Position numbers and translations under genes: made by a program. Positions 42,652 through 50,913 of a stretch of DNA of 64,000 nt are shown here, in pieces. The stretch's first letter is position 1. Every line of letters begins with the position of its first letter. Source of the DNA: Lignipirellula cremea (GTDB taxonomy: Bacteria > Planctomycetota > Planctomycetia > Pirellulales > Pirellulaceae). The stretch lies in the NCBI RefSeq assembly GCF_007751035.1, contig NZ_CP036433.1:7793001-7857000 (forward strand). Reading direction: 5' to 3'. The notes below the pieces were generated by a model. That model did no database searches and was not told where the DNA came from. It worked only from the letters and a program-made list of their open reading frames with translations.

Positions 42652-43272
42652 ATGCGGCTGGGTATTTTTGGCGGTTCCTTCGATCCGGTTCACTACGGGC
42701 ACCTGCTGCTGGCGGAAAACTGCCGCGAGGCGTGCAACCTGGATCGGGTCTGGTTTCTGCCGGCCTTCACGCCGCCGCACAAGCAGAACCAGCGACTGGC
42801 CACGGCGAATCAAAGAGTCGACATGCTGCACCTGGCAATCGCCGGGCACTCCGCGTTCGATGTATCGACCCTGGAGATTGAACGCGGCGGGGTGAACTAT
42901 ACGGCCGACACGCTGGAAACGATCGCCCAGCAGAACCCGGAAGCGACCCTGTTCTTTCTGATGGGAGCCGACAGCCTGGCGGAATTTCCCACCTGGCGTG
43001 ATCCGCAGCGGATTCTGGCCGCCGCCATTCCGATCGTCGTGCGACGGTCCGGCTCCCCGGAGCCCGACTTTCGCCTGCTCGACGGACTGGTCGAGAAATC
43101 ACGCATGGAGCTGATCCTGCAGCACCAGGTGGAATCGCCCCTGATCGAACTGAGCAGTTCCGATCTTCGCGATCGCCGCGCCCGGGGACTCAGCATTCGC
43201 TACCGTACGCCGCGGGCCGTGGAAAAATATCTCCAGGCGCAGCGTCTGTACCGGACCCCCGACGCCGAGTAG
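42652..43272 (+). CDS. nadD: Nicotinate-nucleotide adenylyltransferase
   Basis: The protein has 206 residues, the usual NadD length. The N-terminal nucleotide-transferase motif is GIFGGSFDPVHYGHLLLAE with the HxGH-type His pair (HYGH). The substrate/ATP region is WFLPAFTPPHKQNQ. The C-terminal signature is ELSSSDLRDRRARGLSIRYR. It transfers AMP from ATP to nicotinate mononucleotide in NAD synthesis. The ATG at 42652 has AGGAAAGAG upstream; longer in-frame extensions upstream cross the palindromes and are rejected. It stands alone. Confidence 0.96.
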   Translation: MRLGIFGGSFDPVHYGHLLLAENCREACNLDRVWFLPAFTPPHKQNQRLATANQRVDMLHLAIAGHSAFDVSTLEIERGGVNYTADTLETIAQQNPEATLFFLMGADSLAEFPTWRDPQRILAAAIPIVVRRSGSPEPDFRLLDGLVEKSRMELILQHQVESPLIELSSSDLRDRRARGLSIRYRTPRAVEKYLQAQRLYRTPDAE

Positions 43273-43512
43273 CCTCCCTGGAAGTAGCGGCGCCGCTGCA
43301 CGGCAAGCGATTCGCAAAAAACGATTTTACCGGCTGCGGGAAGCTGGCCGATCGAGGCAACCGCGCCAATCGCCCGCATTGCAACGCGCCGGAGGGAACG
43401 GGACAAGCAGTCGCGTCCGAAAGGTCGATGTAACCGGAGGAAGGTTCGTCCTGGCTCCGCAAACCGGCGTTGCGGCAAGCCTTCCCTGGGCGTCCACTCT
43501 GGGAGTGCGGAT

Positions 43513-44238
43513 ATGCAACGTTTCACCACTTCGCTCGTTTTTTCCCTCGCACTCAGCACCGGCTGGCAGGCTCTCGCTCCTGGCTGCCTGCGGGCGGAAG
43601 AGGGAATCCCTCTGCACATGCCCGTGCAGACCGCCTCCCCCATAGCGACAGGCGCCGCGCCCGGCGACCTGCTCTCGCGGTTGTTGCCGGATTCCGGCAA
43701 TCCGATCGTGGCGTTGCGGATTGAACCGCAGCTGCGGTTTTCCGGCGCGCCCTACCGCTCCTCGTATGGCGCGTCCCCGTCGCAGGGGGAAGGTTCCGGC
43801 GGAACCCGAGCGACAGGGAAGAACCGGATGGATCCTCATTCGCGCGAGGCGGCCCCTTTGCCGCCGCCAACGCCGCCGGTCGACATGCGGGAAACGGTCG
43901 CCAGCGACCAGATCCACCAGGCCGCCGAACAGAAGCAGTCCGGTATCGCCTCGCCCGGGCGAAGCGCACCGTCGCCGCGGGAGCCGGTGGAAACGCTCGC
44001 GCTGCCAGTGGCGTCGCCGGAGTCCTCGCTGGAAGCAACGGACGTGCAGGTGCTCCCCCCGAGACCGACCGGATTGCCGGCGTTCGTTCCGCGTCCCCAG
44101 CCGACGCCTGGACCGACGACCTCTCAGGCTCCGGTCAACCGCCAGACGGCCCCGCACTGCGCCGTCCGGCCCCAGGACCCATCCACGCCGACGGTGCGGT
44201 CTTCCCTGCTGCGGCAGCCAGACCGCCAGCGCCAGTAA
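43513..44238 (+). CDS. Secreted proline-rich protein
   Basis: The protein has 241 residues; ATG 43513 has GGGAG at good spacing. The leader QRFTTSLVFSLALSTGWQAL ends near CLRAEEG; a Cys close to that position might alternatively be a lipidation site. The mature part is Pro/Ser/Ala/Thr-rich and probably disordered (APLPPPTPPVDMRE, PRPQPTPGPTTSQAP), with no recognisable domain. It converges with the kinase/caspase gene, whose stop is 48 bases away. Composition alone makes it less certain than its neighbours; the opposite strand also has a long Arg-rich frame that looks like a shadow. Confidence 0.6.
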   Translation: MQRFTTSLVFSLALSTGWQALAPGCLRAEEGIPLHMPVQTASPIATGAAPGDLLSRLLPDSGNPIVALRIEPQLRFSGAPYRSSYGASPSQGEGSGGTRATGKNRMDPHSREAAPLPPPTPPVDMRETVASDQIHQAAEQKQSGIASPGRSAPSPREPVETLALPVASPESSLEATDVQVLPPRPTGLPAFVPRPQPTPGPTTSQAPVNRQTAPHCAVRPQDPSTPTVRSSLLRQPDRQRQ

Positions 44239-44286
44239 CAGGACAGCGACAAGTTCCTGTCACTTTGGGGCGCATCGCCTGGTGCT

Positions 44287-47200
44287 TTATTCGCGGGGCA
44301 CGTTCAGTTCGGCGATCAGATATTTGCTGAATGCGTCCAGGTCGAGGGTGCTGAAATAGGTCAGCCGTTTCCGGTCCCGCTTGAGTCCAGCGACCCGAGT
44401 GCGGTCGGCCTCCAGCGGGGATTTCTGCAGATCGGCGATCTGCTTGTCGATGGTGGTGAACTCGCTTCGCACCCCTTCCAGGCCGGTGCGGTACAAGGCG
44501 GTCGCTTCCGGCCCGTGTTCGATGACAAACTGATCCAGCGGGGCCACGTCCTTGGTGAGCATCGGCGGTTCGGCTCCCTGCAGGGCGAACTCCCGCATTT
44601 CTCCCGCCAGCTGCCAGGCGTACCTGGCAAAGACCGCTTCCGCCCCGGTCGCCGCCGGATCCAGATGGGAGAGCCCTGACTTTAGGTCGGCGATCCCGTT
44701 TTTGTAGTCCTTTTGCATGAAGTTCTGCCAGGCCAGCGCCAGGTACGGCGCCGCCCGATCGGGATGCGAGGTCCGCACCTGCTCAAACAGTTTCTGCGCG
44801 GCGGCGGTACGATTGTGCTTCAGGTTGGCCAGTCCATAAGCAATCGACAGATCGGGCTGGTCGGGCGTTTTCTTGTGGGCGGTTTCGTACGCCTTCACCA
44901 CGGGCTCGTCCAGCGTGCGCTGCGCCAGGGAGCCAAGGACGGTCCGGACGGCCTCTTTGTACTCTTCGGAAACGCGTTCCGGGGTGGCGTTCGGCAAAAA
45001 GGCCAAAGGCGTTTGCGAATGGTCCTGGGCATCGCGAAACTCGGGCGTTTTCAGGTCCAGCAGGCGGATCAGTTCCTCGGTGGAAACGCGATAGTCCTGG
45101 TCCTCGTCGGCCGCCCCGTTGAAGGCCTCTTCCAGGACCGTCCCAAAGGCGCCGCGCCCGCCGGCCCGCAGCTCGATTCCTTTTTCTTTGTCGCGACTGC
45201 TGGCGACAATCACCACCGACGTCGAAGCGGCCGCCAGCGCGTTCGGCTTGAGCGTTTCCACCAGCTCAGCCGAGGAAGGCTGGGCATTGGCGAAGCGACT
45301 GGCTCCATGGTGCGAAGCATCAAGCAGCAGCACCTTTTCCGCCGCCGGGGTGTTCTCGATCTGGGTCACCAGCCAGGACAGCGGCACGCCGGTTTCGGCG
45401 CGCTTTTCGGCGTCAAAATCCTTCATGGCCAGGACCGCGTCCCCCTGGTCGCTGAGATAGCCGTGCCCCACAAAGTAAACGATCAGCTGGCTGCCGGGCG
45501 GGACGGATTTCAAAAAATTGGGCAACGTGCGTTCCAGCGCCAGGCGGGAAGGATTCAGCTCAAAAAAGCACTGCTCTTGCGCGGTCCGGTACTGCTGCAG
45601 CAACGCCCGATGCACGGCCTCCGCGTCGGCGGCTGCATAATCGAGCCGGGCCTGGCGAATGTCACTGTAGTCCTGCACCCCCAGCACCACCGCCCAGGTG
45701 CGACGATCGGGCGTCGGCGAGATCGATAGCGTGCGGGCGACCGGCGACTTCAGATCGGGCGAAAGGTGCGTCGCCTGGACCGTATCGCCTTCGCGGAGAA
45801 AGTCAAAGCTGACCGGTTCGCCGCTGGCCAGAAAGTCAATCTCGCAATCTTCCGCCAGCGTAAAGCGGATCGGCGCCGGGTAGTTATCCAGCCGGATCTC
45901 CAGCGAGCGGCCCGTCCGATCCAGGCTGGCGACGGTTCCCCGCACCGTGAATTCCCGCCGGGCGGCAATCGCCGTAATCTGGGCGTCGTGCTGCACCGTG
46001 ACGGCGTCGCCCGCTTCCAGGTGGTTCAGCGTCAGCTCGCGGCCGTCGAGAACGGTCGAGCCATTGAGAGTGATCTCGCAGCGCTGGGCCAGCGGCCAGG
46101 TTCTTTCGGGCGAGGACTCTTCCCGGCCGAGGGTAGCGGTCAGCTCGCGGCGATCGGTATTGATTTTTACGACCGCCCCTTTGAACGACATCGTTCGTAG
46201 CGCGTCCACCCCCTTCGCTTCCCGGCGACTCTCGCCCGGCCCATGCGATACAGTCGCGCGATCGCCGGGCTGCAGCGCCCGCAAACGGTACGGCTCGCCA
46301 TGGACTTCCGCCTCGCCGTTGAGGGTGACGCGGGCCGTGACGGGCACATAAATCGAAAGCGGCTGGGCGGGGTTCTCGCTGTCGGTCAGCTGGAGCGTGC
46401 CGTCGCGGACGTCGATGGCGCTGATCACACCCTGGTCCTGCTGGGCCACGGCCCGGCGGGCGACGATATTCTGAATGGCGGAGCCGTCTTCGCTGGTGAA
46501 CTTTTTCACCTCAACCTGGTCGTCAAGCTGCAGATCGCTGAACGACGCTTTGGAGTCGTTCAGGAACACCTGGTCAGAGCCCGGGTCAAAGTCGATGGCC
46601 AGCAGATCTTTGGCGCCATCGATGCGAATCCAGAGCCGGTTCTGATCGGGGGCGATATCGGTCAGCACGCCCGACCGGGGTCCGGCATTGGCTACCGGCG
46701 GCGGTTCGACCGGCTTGCTTCCCAGCGGCAGGAACAGCACGCCCAGGGAAAGCAGCAGGCTCATCACAAAGGCGCCAATCACCAGCAGGCGGCGTTTTTT
46801 CGCCTGTTTTTCGGCATCGACCTCGGCCTGTTGTTCTTCGGCGGTGGGCGCCGCTTCGCCGCCGCGGGCGCGCAGCTCCAGCATGGGCTTTTCGGCGTTG
46901 CGATACCGGCGGGCCGGATCTTTCTCAGTCATTTTTTCCACGACCGCCGCCAGATCGGGCGGCACGCCCTGCAGCACGCGGCCGATCTCGGGCAGGCGCT
47001 GGTCGAGCGTCGCCTGCCACATCATCCAGGCAATTTGTTCATCGCGTCCGTACATTTTGAGACCGGGAAACAGGTCGTCAAAATGCTTGCCGCACATCAG
47101 TTCATAGGCGGAGAAACCGAGCGAGTAGATATCGCTCCAGGGGCCGACCGCCCCCAGCTCTGGACTGCAGACCTCGGGGGCCATGTACTTGGTGGTGCCT

Positions 47201-47676
47201 TTGACGACGCTGCCTTCGTTATCGGCCAGGCGGCGGGCGATGCCGAAGTCGCCCAGTTTGACGCGATGAGTTTTGTCGAGCAGCAGGTTGGTCGGTTTCA
47301 CATCGCCATGGACGATCCCGTTCTGATGCAAAAAGTGCAGCGCGCTCAGCGTATAGACCAGCGTCAGCCGCAGCGATTCCAGGTCGATCGGTTCGCCCGC
47401 CAGCTGCTGCTTCAGGTTGCCTCGCATCAATTCCAGCACCAGCCAGCCCCGGTCACGGACCACATCGTAGATGGTCATAATGTAGGGGTGTTCCAGCGAG
47501 GCCAGGAGCTGAGCCTCTTGCCAGTAACGATCCAGCTGGGCCGGGTCGTTCAGGTACTGCTGATGAATCTGCTTCACCGCCACCTCGCGGCCCAGCTCGT
47601 TATCACGGGCGCGGTACACCGTGGCGAAGTCGCCAGCGGCGATCTGTTCCAGCAGTTCGTATCTCGGGGTCGGCAC
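44287..47676 (-). CDS. Membrane Ser/Thr kinase fused to a caspase-like domain lacking the catalytic Cys
   Basis: The protein has 1,129 residues. The kinase domain (1-270) has Lys35 in VAVK, HGD at 123-125 in place of HRD, DFG at 143-145 and MAPEV. One membrane helix follows (297-318). Residues 330-650 form several beta-rich repeats about IAPDQNRLWIRI, GTLQLTDSEN and TVASLDRTGRSLEIR. A peptidase C14-like domain (658-895) begins RTWAVVLGVQDY. Its catalytic His is present (VGHGY, His738), but the expected DACHSG reads DASHHG, with Ser788 in place of Cys. The rest is helical and TPR-like. The kinase should be cytoplasmic and the caspase fold outside. It is last gene of the Tad-locus strand. Confidence 0.92.
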   Translation of the reverse strand: MPTPRYELLEQIAAGDFATVYRARDNELGREVAVKQIHQQYLNDPAQLDRYWQEAQLLASLEHPYIMTIYDVVRDRGWLVLELMRGNLKQQLAGEPIDLESLRLTLVYTLSALHFLHQNGIVHGDVKPTNLLLDKTHRVKLGDFGIARRLADNEGSVVKGTTKYMAPEVCSPELGAVGPWSDIYSLGFSAYELMCGKHFDDLFPGLKMYGRDEQIAWMMWQATLDQRLPEIGRVLQGVPPDLAAVVEKMTEKDPARRYRNAEKPMLELRARGGEAAPTAEEQQAEVDAEKQAKKRRLLVIGAFVMSLLLSLGVLFLPLGSKPVEPPPVANAGPRSGVLTDIAPDQNRLWIRIDGAKDLLAIDFDPGSDQVFLNDSKASFSDLQLDDQVEVKKFTSEDGSAIQNIVARRAVAQQDQGVISAIDVRDGTLQLTDSENPAQPLSIYVPVTARVTLNGEAEVHGEPYRLRALQPGDRATVSHGPGESRREAKGVDALRTMSFKGAVVKINTDRRELTATLGREESSPERTWPLAQRCEITLNGSTVLDGRELTLNHLEAGDAVTVQHDAQITAIAARREFTVRGTVASLDRTGRSLEIRLDNYPAPIRFTLAEDCEIDFLASGEPVSFDFLREGDTVQATHLSPDLKSPVARTLSISPTPDRRTWAVVLGVQDYSDIRQARLDYAAADAEAVHRALLQQYRTAQEQCFFELNPSRLALERTLPNFLKSVPPGSQLIVYFVGHGYLSDQGDAVLAMKDFDAEKRAETGVPLSWLVTQIENTPAAEKVLLLDASHHGASRFANAQPSSAELVETLKPNALAAASTSVVIVASSRDKEKGIELRAGGRGAFGTVLEEAFNGAADEDQDYRVSTEELIRLLDLKTPEFRDAQDHSQTPLAFLPNATPERVSEEYKEAVRTVLGSLAQRTLDEPVVKAYETAHKKTPDQPDLSIAYGLANLKHNRTAAAQKLFEQVRTSHPDRAAPYLALAWQNFMQKDYKNGIADLKSGLSHLDPAATGAEAVFARYAWQLAGEMREFALQGAEPPMLTKDVAPLDQFVIEHGPEATALYRTGLEGVRSEFTTIDKQIADLQKSPLEADRTRVAGLKRDRKRLTYFSTLDLDAFSKYLIAELNVPRE

Positions 47677-47767
47677 TTGCTAAGCCTCTATCTGGTCGCC
47701 AGGAAAATCGCGAAGGGGAATCGGAACGCCCACGGGGTTCAGCGGATCAACAAGGGTAGTCGGGTTG

Positions 47768-48970
47768 CTAACGACTGAGCAACGTCGAAAGCAGTTTCTG
47801 CAGTCCTTCATCGTTAGGGTGGGTGCTTGCAGACCTTAGCCCGGTCATGCCGCGGGTTTCGCTCTGGTTTTCCGAGTGCAGCATGTCCAGCACCTGGTGG
47901 TAATAACGACGTTCCTGCGCGTCGTTCCCCAGGCTGTGGGCCTGGATCGCCAGTCGCAGCCGTTTTTGATATTCGGCCAGCTCGCCGCCGGGCAACGGCT
48001 GGATATAGTACTTGACGATCAGATCGCGCGACTTCTGTTTGCTGCCGCTTTCCGACAGTTCAAAGTCATCCGGCATGAACAGCATTCCGATCGACGCCGC
48101 AAAACTCAACACCAGCACGCAGATCACCAGCAGCGGGCTCTTGGGCGACGGAGCGGCCGGTTCTTCGTCGTTGCTGCTGACTTTCTGCAGCTGCAGTTCG
48201 GGCAACTTGCCGTCGGCGCCCAGGGCGACGTTCGTGGCGGCCGCATCGTTGATGATCACCTTCGGCCGCTGCACCACCTTGTGCTGCAGCGGGTTCCCTT
48301 TGAAGGCCGGCTGGCCGGAATGCTTGCCAGGCAAAGGGCCGGTTGAGGGCCCGGCGGGCGTCTCCAGCAGCGGTTTGGTCAGCGCTTCGTCCCCCCGGAA
48401 CACGGCCGCCTGGCCTGCCGGCGGAGCCCCCTGAAAACGAGCCTGCGCGGCGCCGCCGGGGGCGGCGTTTGCAGGAGCTGCAGGCTGCCCGGTCGGCGAC
48501 CCCATCGACGGTCCGCCTGCCGGCCCATGCATGGGAAGTCCGCTAACGGGCGGAGCCAGATGCGGCGGCACAGGTCCCGCAGGATTCGCCCGCGGCGGGT
48601 TCTTGGCTGTCGGCGGAGGCAGGGACGCCGGCGAAGGCGAAGCAGCGGGCGGGCCCGGTTGTGCGACCGGCGGGACGGGAACGGCCGGCGGCATCCCGGC
48701 AGGCGGTTCGGCCGACGGGGCAGGGGGGAAGCCCGGCGGCGACAGGGCCGTTTCCGCTGTGGAGACTTCCCCTTTAGCCGCGCCGCTCCGCGAGGGCGGC
48801 AGCATCCAGTCGCTGGGATTGGCGGGGCTCAACGTTTTCCGGGTATCCGCGTGGTGCTCTTCAATGGGGAATTTCTTCTGACAGCGCGGACAAGCCACGT
48901 GCTGACCGGCCAGCTCGTCGGGAGCGGTCAATTCCTTCCTGCAGTGAGGGCAAAGCACTTTGAGCGGCAT
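47768..48970 (-). CDS. Zinc-ribbon membrane protein with proline-rich linker
   Basis: The protein has 400 residues. The N-terminus is an MJ0042-type zinc ribbon: LCPHCRKELTAPDELAGQHV then CPRCQKKFPI. About 200 residues of Pro/Ala/Gly-rich linker follow. One membrane helix is at about residues 280-300 (LLVICVLVLSFAASIGMLFM), and a short helical domain ends the protein. The same layout (cytoplasmic ribbon, flexible linker, helix) is common in planctomycetes and has no assigned activity. Its stop is 91 bases before the kinase/caspase start on the same strand. It may be a partner of that protein or of the Tad machinery. Confidence 0.82.
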   Translation of the reverse strand: MPLKVLCPHCRKELTAPDELAGQHVACPRCQKKFPIEEHHADTRKTLSPANPSDWMLPPSRSGAAKGEVSTAETALSPPGFPPAPSAEPPAGMPPAVPVPPVAQPGPPAASPSPASLPPPTAKNPPRANPAGPVPPHLAPPVSGLPMHGPAGGPSMGSPTGQPAAPANAAPGGAAQARFQGAPPAGQAAVFRGDEALTKPLLETPAGPSTGPLPGKHSGQPAFKGNPLQHKVVQRPKVIINDAAATNVALGADGKLPELQLQKVSSNDEEPAAPSPKSPLLVICVLVLSFAASIGMLFMPDDFELSESGSKQKSRDLIVKYYIQPLPGGELAEYQKRLRLAIQAHSLGNDAQERRYYHQVLDMLHSENQSETRGMTGLRSASTHPNDEGLQKLLSTLLSR

Positions 48971-49040
48971 GGGCGGCGCCGGGCATTACGCCCGCAGAAA
49001 AAAAGGAGAAACAAGAAGAGCGGCAAAGCCCGGCGGGCCG

Positions 49041-49940
49041 TTACATGATTTTGACGAAGTTCAGTATAAACGGTCCGAGGATGATTAAAACAGTCGACGC
49101 CATCACCAGGATGCCGGGCAACAGCATGTTGACGGCCGCTTCGCCCGCCAGCGTTTCGGCCCGCTGCGATCGCTTCACCCGCAGCACGTCGGCCTGCGTC
49201 CGAAAAATAGCAGACAACGGAGTCCCCAGTTCTTCCCCCTGCAGAATGGCGCCAATGATCGCGCTGACTTCGTCGTCGTTCAATCGGCGCCGCATGTTGT
49301 CGAACGCTTCCGAACGGGCCTTCCCCATATTCATATCGCTCAGCACCCGGCCGAACTCCTGGGCGATGGCGTGCCCTTCAAACTCCTTCACCGACTGCTG
49401 CAGTCCCTGCAGAAAGCTGTTGCCGGACTCCATCAACAGGGTGAGCAGGTCCAGCAGGAACGGCATCCGGCGTTTAATCATCACCAGACGCCGGTGGGCC
49501 GTACGCGTCAAACGGAATCGCAAAAACCAGACGGTCAGCCCCGACATGAGCACGCCCGTCACCAGGCCGGCGGGCCCCATCATCACAAAGCCCATGTATA
49601 AATAGCCCGGCAGCAGCAGCAGGGCGATCAGCTCCATCCGGCCCAGGTACTCTTCCGGCAACCAGTACCGGGTGATGCCGGCGGCCTGGATCTCGCGGCT
49701 GATTTCCGGCAACTGGCCGCGAAAAGCCGAGCGGTTCAGCTTGGCGAACGTTTGAATCACCGGCTGGAACAGCCGAAACAGATAGTCGGTCCGGCGCAAC
49801 CCGTTGATGCGGCTGACATCGAACCGCCATTCATCGGCCTGAGCCAGGTCGTCGGTCGACAGCGCCTGCCAGATCCACCAGGCCAGCATTGACGTCGCAC
49901 CGCCCAGGACCAGGCTGGGGACTAGCGAAAAAGGATCCAT
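49041..49940 (-). CDS. tadC: Tad pilus inner-membrane platform protein TadC
   Basis: The protein has 299 residues. An N-terminal helix (LVLGGATSMLAWWIWQAL) and a central hydrophobic hairpin (IALLLLPGYLYMGFVMMGPA, VLMSGLTVWFLRF) precede the type II secretion F domain. The F domain reads MPFLLDLLTLLMESGNSFLQ, GRVLSDMNMGKARSEAFDNM and IIGAILQGEELGTPLSAIFR. The final helix is MLLPGILVMASTVLIILGPF. It forms the motor-coupled platform for pilus extrusion with TadB. The gene follows tadB by 25 bases and precedes the zinc-ribbon gene by 70 bases. Confidence 0.93.
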   Translation of the reverse strand: MDPFSLVPSLVLGGATSMLAWWIWQALSTDDLAQADEWRFDVSRINGLRRTDYLFRLFQPVIQTFAKLNRSAFRGQLPEISREIQAAGITRYWLPEEYLGRMELIALLLLPGYLYMGFVMMGPAGLVTGVLMSGLTVWFLRFRLTRTAHRRLVMIKRRMPFLLDLLTLLMESGNSFLQGLQQSVKEFEGHAIAQEFGRVLSDMNMGKARSEAFDNMRRRLNDDEVSAIIGAILQGEELGTPLSAIFRTQADVLRVKRSQRAETLAGEAAVNMLLPGILVMASTVLIILGPFILNFVKIM

Positions 49941-49965
49941 AACGTCTATCTCAAAGCAAAACGAA

Positions 49966-50811
49966 CTAAATATCCGCGTCGAGGATCGCCACCGCCCAGA
50001 AGTACGCCGCCACGTTCAGCAGCACGGCCGCACACAAGATCGCTTGTCCGGCAAAGTCGGTGAACAGCGCCTCGACCACATCGGGACTCATCACATAGTA
50101 GGCCGCCAGGATCGCCGGCGGGGCGAGCCCCATGTACACGGCCGACTTGCGGGCCTGGGCCGTTTCCGACCGCACCTTCCGTTCCAGACGCTGCAGTTCA
50201 ATCACCGAGGCTGAGATCCGCTCGACCGTTTCATTCAGCCGGCCGCCGCTTTCCCGACTGGCCAGCAACGCGGCCGAGAACAGAATAAAGTTCTCGCTCC
50301 GCAGCCGCTCTTTGGCTTCGGTCAGCGTCCGTTCCAAAGGCTTTCCCATTTTGTACTCGCCAACCATCTGGGCGAATTCCTGCTGGATGGGTTTAGGGCA
50401 ATCCGTCGCCAGCAGCTCCAGCGCCTGGGCCAGCGACAACCCGGCCCGCACTGCGCTGCTGAACATCACCATGGCGTCGGCCAGCTGCTCTTCGACCTTC
50501 AGCCGCCTGGCGGCCGCCATCCGCCGCACCACAAACCAGGGCCCCGCACACATAAAAATGGCGGCGACCACCCCAAACAGCGCGGCGTCAAACCCCAGCC
50601 ACAAAACAATAAAGGTCATCGCCACGATGGCCAGCCAGATCTGAATCCACCATCGCAGCTTGCTCGATACAATCCGCAGGCTCTTCAGACGCTCGGCCAG
50701 ATCGCGTTCCACGTAGTCGATAAATTGATGATACGCCCCCTGGCCAGCCCAGCCGGCTCCGGCCGCGCACAGTCCGCCCAGGAGAGAAATCACAACAGCT
50801 TCAAACGGCAT
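49966..50811 (-). CDS. tadB: Tad pilus inner-membrane platform protein TadB
   Basis: The protein has 281 residues. ATG 50811 follows a GGAGGG box; an upstream in-frame ATG is rejected. Membrane helices are seen near the N-terminus, at residues 57-90 (IWLAIVAMTFIVLWLGF; LFGVVAAIFMCAGPWFVV) and at the C-terminus. The F domain is ADAMVMFSSAVRAGLSLAQA, EYKMGKPLERTLTEAKERL and FSAALLASRESGGRLNETVE. It is the partner of TadC in the platform driven by the CpaF ATPase, which is immediately upstream (102 bases). Confidence 0.93.
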   Translation of the reverse strand: MPFEAVVISLLGGLCAAGAGWAGQGAYHQFIDYVERDLAERLKSLRIVSSKLRWWIQIWLAIVAMTFIVLWLGFDAALFGVVAAIFMCAGPWFVVRRMAAARRLKVEEQLADAMVMFSSAVRAGLSLAQALELLATDCPKPIQQEFAQMVGEYKMGKPLERTLTEAKERLRSENFILFSAALLASRESGGRLNETVERISASVIELQRLERKVRSETAQARKSAVYMGLAPPAILAAYYVMSPDVVEALFTDFAGQAILCAAVLLNVAAYFWAVAILDADI

Positions 50812-50913
50812 GGACCCTCCTGTTAAATCGTGCAAAATCGGTGAATGGGGGGAAACGCCTTAACCGCGCCGGGGCAGGGCCACAGGGAGCGAAAGCAGCG
50901 ACGTGGCGAACCG

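Noticed and set aside
44287-47676. Kinase/caspase protein as an anti-phage defence effector
   Set aside because: The catalytic Cys is replaced by Ser, and the context is a pilus locus with no other defence genes; a regulatory role is more economical.
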